In this document: piece after piece, positions 34,801-38,189 of the stretch | How the letters are laid out: every line of letters begins with the position of its first letter | How positions within the stretch are numbered: position 1 is the first letter of the stretch | NCBI GenBank assembly: GCA_904502185.1 | Contig: CAJGDX010000009.1 | Coordinates: 1 to 38,189, forward strand | Direction: 5' to 3' | Length of the DNA stretch: 38,189 nucleotides | From: an uncultured Bacteroidaceae bacterium | GTDB lineage: Bacteria; Bacteroidota; Bacteroidia; Bacteroidales; Bacteroidaceae | Program-made: the position numbers and the translations under genes | Notes under the pieces: model-generated | The model's input: only the letters and a program-made list of their open reading frames with translations | The model's database searches: none | Told to the model about the DNA's origin: nothing

Positions 34801-34968
34801 CATTCCTGTGGCGTCGGTCAGCACCACCACTGTGGGCGAGGTGAGGTCGGGAAATACGTCAACCTCTATCTTCTGTGCGCAGTAGATACCGCCAATGGTG
34901 ACAAGCATCACTGCCATCATTATCGCCAGTTTGTTGTTCAGCGAGAATCGGATTATGGAGTTCAGCAT
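31855..34968 (-). CDS. Heavy-metal efflux RND pump (CusA/CzcA family)
   Basis: Inner-membrane proton-driven pump that exports metal cations through a tripartite complex. The 1037 residues show the RND layout: an N-terminal transmembrane helix, two large periplasmic loops and two bundles of helices. The opening KIEVDVFPDLTSPTVVV and GMAPEEVERLVTFPIE is characteristic of heavy-metal RND members. In TM4, IAIGSLVDDAIIDVENVYKRL has D402, D403, D407 and E409; the first proton-relay Asp of CzcA (in DFG) is replaced, giving a pattern closer to CusA. Cu/Ag is therefore slightly favoured, but the metal is not settled. The adaptor gene ends 19 bp upstream on the same strand; an outer-membrane TolC-type partner is not in the window. 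Confidence 0.9.
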   Translation of the reverse strand: MLNSIIRFSLNNKLAIMMAVMLVTIGGIYCAQKIEVDVFPDLTSPTVVVLTDATGMAPEEVERLVTFPIETAVNGATNVRRVRSTSSQGFSFVWVEFDWDVDIYKARQVVSEKLVTLTDALPSGITPMLAPQSSVMGEILFIGLQADTTSLMEVRTLAEWVLKPAILATGGVSQVTIIGGDFKQYQVLADVDKMAIYGVTMHELEAATASMSHNTAGGVVREYGNEYALRGMGRTNDVELLGNTLVKMHNGRPIVVADVADVRIGGAVRMGYASQNATPSVILSISKQPGINTLNVTENIERNLKSVAKSLPADVKLDTKIFRQSDYISSSVNNVSRALIEGAVCVVLVLFLFLMSLRTTIISIVAIPLSLLGTVIVLYLLGMDINTMTLGGMCIAIGSLVDDAIIDVENVYKRLRENHARPEAERLSTFRIVFEASSEIRSSIIHATLIIMVTFMPLFFLSGLEGRMLKPLGIAYLISLLMSLLVAITVTPLMCKWLLSGDKYLQRQERKNWVEQWLLKKYSASLDRALSHSKKIIATTVALFIVALVALAFMGRSFLPEFNENALTISAVSRPGVSLEESNRIGKLIEKELLEIPEVTSTARRTGRGELDEHSQTSNGAEIDVNFVLDNRSKSEFLQEVRSRLATIPGVVTSVGQPLEHRIDHMVSGTQADLAIKVFGPDLSTLFTLGNRVKEILGNMPEVVDLNVEQQVETPQLQIRADRERLAHYGITMEQFNGFVESTFPGKKLGEIYEEERSFDLILRLLPDNTDSMEGVKNALIDTYDGEKVPLEAVAEIVSCGGPAAISRENVQRKVVVSANITGGNVNGVVDAIIAKLEKELPLDEGYRLEYGGQFESAQSAARTLWLTSFVALCIVFALLCGEFKSMRLSAVVMLNLPLALIGGVVATYFSSAVMSIPAIIGLITLFGIATRNGILLVSRYQHLRADGMELEAAISAGSADRLTPILMTAFTSALALVPMVLNGSSSGNEIQSPMAIVVLGGLFTSTLLNIYVIPIVYRWLVKRSEMASVTISGNPL

Positions 34969-34987
34969 TTTCTTTTCCTCCTTTCCA

Positions 34988-36493
34988 TTAGTGAACGTGA
35001 CCGGCGTGAGGATCCAGTGCGCCTGTTCCCTGTGCCAGTTTCAACGAGATTGCACCATTGGTGACTATACGTTCACCGCTGTTAATACCGCTGTTTATCC
35101 GGGTGTTGCGTCCATCTGTTACTCCGGGGGCAACAAGGCGTTTCTCAAAGAGTATAGGTGTGTGCTGCACAAATACAAAGTAGCGTCCCATCTCCTCGAC
35201 GAGTGCTGTGTTGGGCACAACTATTCCCTCGCTCTTTTCGGGGGCTATCAGGTACATGTTGACAATGTTTCCGGGAACGACCCCTTTAAGCTCTTTGGCA
35301 ACCACTGTGACGGGTATCATGTTGCACTCCTGCTGTATGCTGCGCCCTACGCCGGTGATGCGCCCCTTAATCTCGTCGAGCGAGAGGCATGTGCCGTCGT
35401 TCAGTTCAATGTTTATGTCGGTGACGTTGCGTAGTGCCTCGGCGTGACGCACCGATACTTCGCAGAACAACTGTACCTCGCCGTCGCGTTGCAGCGTGGC
35501 AAGCGGTGTTCCTTCTGCCACGTAGTCGCCACTGGCTACGGCAATGTCCGAAATGTAGCCTGTCACTGGGGCTTTAAGTTCCATCTTGCCGCTGTTGAAG
35601 TTCTTTTTCAGATTCTCGTATACGGCCTTTGCCTGCAAGTATGCAGCTTCGGCCGACTGATAGTCGCCCAGGGTGACGATTCTTGTCTTTACAAGCTCCT
35701 TTTTGCGCTCATATTCGCCTTTTGTGTAGTTGTAGCGGCTCTCAGCCTCGGCAAATTTTACGGCTGCGTTGTTGTCGGCAACATCGCCTGTCTCAAGGGT
35801 GAAAAGTGTTTCGCCGCTTCTTACAGAGGCACCTACTGCTACGCTGTTGTTGTAGCGCACTTTGCCCTCGGTGGCAGCTATCAGGGTGGTTACATTTTCT
35901 GGTGCGTTTGTAACCTTGCCAACCCCTTTTATTACTCTGTTTATGGGCTTTGGGGTAATTATTTCGGTTGCAAAGTCTATCTTCCAGCTCTGCTCTTTGG
36001 GGAAGGTAACCATGTTGCTTCCGCTTGCATGTGCGCTTTCGTGTGCGTGGTGGTGGTTGTGTTCACCTGCTTCGCACACATTTACCGAAAATGTTGCCTT
36101 GTTGCTCTTGCCGGCAACTTCGGCGTCGCAGATAAGATAACCGATTCCGCCTTTGGCAGGGGTTATATGGCAACGATATATGCCGACTGTTTCTCTCTTT
36201 GCAACAGCTTTTGATACCGAGCCGTTTACCGAGAGTGTGAATGTTACCTGCTGTTGGTCGAAAGGCTTGTAATCACTTAGTCGGGTTATGTGGGCAATGA
36301 TGAATGTCTCTTCGCCGGCGTGCATGTTGCCTGCTTCAATTAAAATTTCAAGCGAATCGCTGTATGCCGCCATCATCTGCGGTTCCGATGCTCCATGCTC
36401 GTGTGCATGGTCGTGGTCGTGTGAGTGGCTGTGGCAGCTGCCTAAGGTTACCGACAGCAGCAGCGCCAATGTGTATAATATGATGTTTTTCAT
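34988..36493 (-). CDS. RND periplasmic adaptor lipoprotein, His-rich (CusB/CzcB type)
   Basis: Membrane-fusion protein linking the RND pump to the outer-membrane channel. The 501 residues start with a lipoprotein signal peptide (lipobox LGSC, C20) directly followed by a histidine-rich stretch, SHSHDHDHAHEHG. A second His cluster, HNHHHAHESAH, lies near residue 145, and the C-terminus ends DPHAGHVH. Between them are a domain of unknown fold (about 40-140), then the barrel-sandwich/lipoyl and coiled-coil hairpin (NNAAVKFAEAESRYNYTKGE ... LKAPVTGYISDIAV) and a beta-barrel domain. The His clusters suggest metal capture in the periplasm. Zn, Cu, Co or Ni are all possible. It lies between the His/Cys-rich small protein gene and the pump gene. 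Confidence 0.9.
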   Translation of the reverse strand: MKNIILYTLALLLSVTLGSCHSHSHDHDHAHEHGASEPQMMAAYSDSLEILIEAGNMHAGEETFIIAHITRLSDYKPFDQQQVTFTLSVNGSVSKAVAKRETVGIYRCHITPAKGGIGYLICDAEVAGKSNKATFSVNVCEAGEHNHHHAHESAHASGSNMVTFPKEQSWKIDFATEIITPKPINRVIKGVGKVTNAPENVTTLIAATEGKVRYNNSVAVGASVRSGETLFTLETGDVADNNAAVKFAEAESRYNYTKGEYERKKELVKTRIVTLGDYQSAEAAYLQAKAVYENLKKNFNSGKMELKAPVTGYISDIAVASGDYVAEGTPLATLQRDGEVQLFCEVSVRHAEALRNVTDINIELNDGTCLSLDEIKGRITGVGRSIQQECNMIPVTVVAKELKGVVPGNIVNMYLIAPEKSEGIVVPNTALVEEMGRYFVFVQHTPILFEKRLVAPGVTDGRNTRINSGINSGERIVTNGAISLKLAQGTGALDPHAGHVH

Positions 36494-36555
36494 TTGACTT
36501 TACTGTTTGATTGTGTGGATGTAATGTTTACTTGCGATTTTCAAAGAGTTGAATA

Positions 36556-36972
36556 TCAAACAGTCGGCGGTGCGCGCAGCGCAGCTGGGCCCCGTTGCCG
36601 GTCGGGTATTTTGGGAATCTTGCAGTGTGGGCGGATGTCGCCCGCTTCGGGTGCAAACACCATTGTCATGCACTCTGCAATGCAAAATGGCGATGGTTCG
36701 CAGTTTATATAGCTTTTACTCTGCTCAAATTCATCGTCCGGACAAACTGTGTAGAACAGGTCGCTGTCAGGGCACTCCGCATCGTGGCGGTGGTGGCTGT
36801 CGGCATCGTTGTTGTCACACTCTTCGATACCTATGTGTATTGTGGCAACACAACTGAGTGTTTCCGGCAGGTGCAGAGCATGGTGGTGATGCGGCAATAT
36901 CTTAATGCTCAGCAATATGACTATTGCTGTAAGCACCAATGAACAGGATATTGTACGCATCGCTCTGAGCAT
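36556..36972 (-). CDS. Small His/Cys-rich envelope protein of the metal-efflux locus
   Basis: A 138-residue protein with an N-terminal hydrophobic segment (about 7-26) that could be a signal anchor, directly followed by PHHHHALH (H28-31) and many cysteines (C41, C52 and others, including FCIAEC) plus a second His cluster SHHRHD. This points to a periplasmic metal-binding protein. Similar small proteins, DUF6769-like as far as I recall, often sit beside RND metal pumps in Bacteroidota. It starts 4 bp after the PfkB stop and ends 62 bp before the adaptor gene. M1 (36972) or M5 (36960) could be the start. The last 20 residues (RQRGPAALRAPPTV) look low in complexity. Confidence 0.65.
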   Translation of the reverse strand: MLRAMRTISCSLVLTAIVILLSIKILPHHHHALHLPETLSCVATIHIGIEECDNNDADSHHRHDAECPDSDLFYTVCPDDEFEQSKSYINCEPSPFCIAECMTMVFAPEAGDIRPHCKIPKIPDRQRGPAALRAPPTV

Positions 36973-36976
36973 CTTT

Positions 36977-37903
36977 CTATCTGTTTTTATAGTTTTCGGC
37001 CCACTCTTTCTCTATGTAGTTGTCGACAAGTGTGCAGGCATGTGCGCTGAAGTCAAGTCCGCATCTTATTATCCTGTCCCACTTCTCGGCTGTCAACGAT
37101 TCTATTTCGTCGCGTCTTGTTGCGCTCTCCATCATGCCGTAGACCACTCCCGCATTGAAATTGTCGCCGGCTCCCACGCTGCTCACCACCTCTACGGCAG
37201 GTACATTGTAGTCTGTTGTGTGGTTGCGGGTAAAAAGTTTTACTCCGTCGCCACCATGCGTGCAGATGAAGTTGGGACAATAGAACTTTATCTTCTGCTT
37301 GTATATTTCAGCAGCGTCGTCAAGGTCATACAGCACCTTGAAATCATCTATCGAGCCGCGTACAATGTCGGCGAACTCCAGATTCTCAATGAGTGCTTCG
37401 CTCAGTTTCAGTTTTTCCGCTTCGTGGTTCTTACGGAAATTAACATCGTAATAAAGTATTGCTCCCCGGCTGCGTGCATACTCCAGAAACGCTTTTACTT
37501 TGTTGCGCAGCATGGGGTTAAGCACAAAGTATGAACCATAGAGAACAATGTCGTCGGCCTCTATTGGTGGAAAGTCTATCTCGAGATGGTCGTTGCAGCT
37601 CTCTTTGTGAAAAATATATTCCGCATCATTGTTCTCGTTGAGAAAGGCAAGGGCGATGGGCGATTTTGCATCGCGGAAACGGTAGAGATATGCTGCGTTA
37701 ACGCCACTCTCTTCAAGACCGGCTGTGATAATCTTGCCTACGTGGTCGTTGCCTGTTTCGCTCACCAGGATGGCGTTGACACCTATGCGTCCGAGCGAAA
37801 TTATGCTGTTGAACACCGAACCGCCCGGTACGGCTTTCACAGGCTGATTGTTCTTGAAAATTATATCGAGTATAGTCTCTCCTATTCCTATTACTTTCTT
37901 CAT
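36977..37903 (-). CDS. PfkB-family sugar kinase
   Basis: Cytosolic ATP-dependent kinase of 308 residues in the ribokinase/fructokinase family. Visible are the N-terminal GIGETILDIIF, the substrate-binding PGGSVFNSIISLGRIG (first PfkB signature), the YYDVNFRKN segment, THGGDGV, and the C-terminal signature SSVGAGDNFNAGVVYG with catalytic D247. Length is normal. The sugar cannot be told from the sequence; fructose is typical of close relatives. The start overlaps the LOG-family stop by 4 bp, so they are co-transcribed. The His/Cys-rich gene begins 4 bp after the stop, although it belongs functionally to the metal locus. Confidence 0.88.
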   Translation of the reverse strand: MKKVIGIGETILDIIFKNNQPVKAVPGGSVFNSIISLGRIGVNAILVSETGNDHVGKIITAGLEESGVNAAYLYRFRDAKSPIALAFLNENNDAEYIFHKESCNDHLEIDFPPIEADDIVLYGSYFVLNPMLRNKVKAFLEYARSRGAILYYDVNFRKNHEAEKLKLSEALIENLEFADIVRGSIDDFKVLYDLDDAAEIYKQKIKFYCPNFICTHGGDGVKLFTRNHTTDYNVPAVEVVSSVGAGDNFNAGVVYGMMESATRRDEIESLTAEKWDRIIRCGLDFSAHACTLVDNYIEKEWAENYKNR

Positions 37904-38189
37904 TTTTCGCTGATTATCTTTTTCAGTTGGTCGAAGTTGTCGGCTGTGGCAAATCTCTCATATGCATTGTTGCGCAGGAATCCGCCTCTGCCGTATTCGT
38001 CGAGCAGTGCCAGCAGACTGTTCCAGAATCCGTTGACATTGTAGAAAACCACCTTTTTGCTGTGGTAACCTATTGTGGCTGCTGCCATCACATGAAAAAC
38101 CTCGTCGAGTGTGCCTACACCTCCTGGCAGTGCAACAAATTCCTCAACCCCATCACGGACGGCGCGGTTCTGCCCATCCTGCACCTGAA
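37900..38189 (-). CDS. LOG-family protein, N-terminus beyond the window
   Basis: Only the last 96 or so codons are present; the frame continues past the right edge. The segment VALPGGVGTLDEVFHVM holds the PGGxGTxxE motif of the LOG/TIGR00730 family, whose characterised members hydrolyse nucleoside 5'-monophosphates (cytokinin riboside monophosphate phosphoribohydrolase). The C-terminal part (VVFYNVNGFWNSLLALLDEY) also fits. Full-length members are about 190 residues, so roughly half is missing. The stop codon overlaps the PfkB start by 4 bp. Confidence 0.85.
   Translation of the reverse strand, partial: QVQDGQNRAVRDGVEEFVALPGGVGTLDEVFHVMAAATIGYHSKKVVFYNVNGFWNSLLALLDEYGRGGFLRNNAYERFATADNFDQLKKIISEK

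Noticed and set aside
36494..36555. Inverted CTGTTTGA/TCAAACAG between the His/Cys-rich gene and the adaptor gene
   Set aside because: The arms are 8 bp and about 45 bp apart, with no T-run or promoter relation; this can arise by chance.

Overview
The window looks like chromosomal DNA of a gut or oral Bacteroidales bacterium (Bacteroides/Prevotella/Paraprevotella-like; genus not resolved). Three things point there: Bacteroidota-type families (DUF2851, DUF3109, a lipoprotein with DUF1080 domains, GH140); the lack of obvious Shine-Dalgarno sequences; and repeated TAnnTTTG promoter -7 elements, two of them with a TTTG -33 element exactly 19 bp upstream. No tRNA, rRNA, CRISPR array, integrase or intact insertion sequence was seen.

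Layout. 1-4.1 kb (minus strand): malate dehydrogenase, then gltX followed by the Kdo transferase gene waaA. 4.2-7.6 kb (plus): a 7TM HD-domain phosphodiesterase of the PgpH (cyclic-di-AMP) type, overlapping by 4 bp with a DUF2851 gene. 7.7-12.9 kb (minus): a tight operon of a zinc-ribbon NUDIX hydrolase, a 1005-residue TPR protein and an outer-membrane beta-barrel protein. 12.9-13.2 kb: a 334-bp divergent gap with two near-palindromic repeats. 13.2-15.3 kb (plus): gpmI and a cysteine-rich DUF3109 gene. 15.4-19.1 kb (minus): a two-domain DUF1080 lipoprotein, then a PBP4-type dacB followed by a sugar-1-phosphate nucleotidyltransferase. 19.2-22.5 kb (plus): nadB and an AspT/YidE-type transporter. 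22.8-25.9 kb: an AraC regulator divergent from what looks like an internally deleted tryptophanase gene, then an NhaC-type antiporter. 25.9-29.6 kb: a GntR regulator divergent from a nucleoside-hydrolase-like secreted protein and a GH140-type glycosidase. 29.6-31.6 kb: an AT-rich cassette of a GH108 muramidase-like protein and two paralogous lipoproteins. 31.8-37.0 kb (minus): a heavy-metal RND pump (CusA/CusB type) and a His/Cys-rich small protein. 37.0 kb to the end (minus): a PfkB sugar kinase and a truncated LOG-family gene.

The most interesting parts are: (i) the GH108 enzyme with two tandem periplasm-type lipoproteins, whose layout fits an antibacterial effector with duplicated immunity genes (inference); (ii) the divergent GntR/GH140 locus, where a 17-bp operator-like sequence lies in opposite orientation over both predicted transcription starts; (iii) three 14-bp direct repeats at 41 and 21 bp spacing between the AraC regulator and tnaA, and the apparent loss of about 300 codons from tnaA; and (iv) the palindromic repeats upstream of the NUDIX/TPR/barrel operon, which carry -7-like elements.
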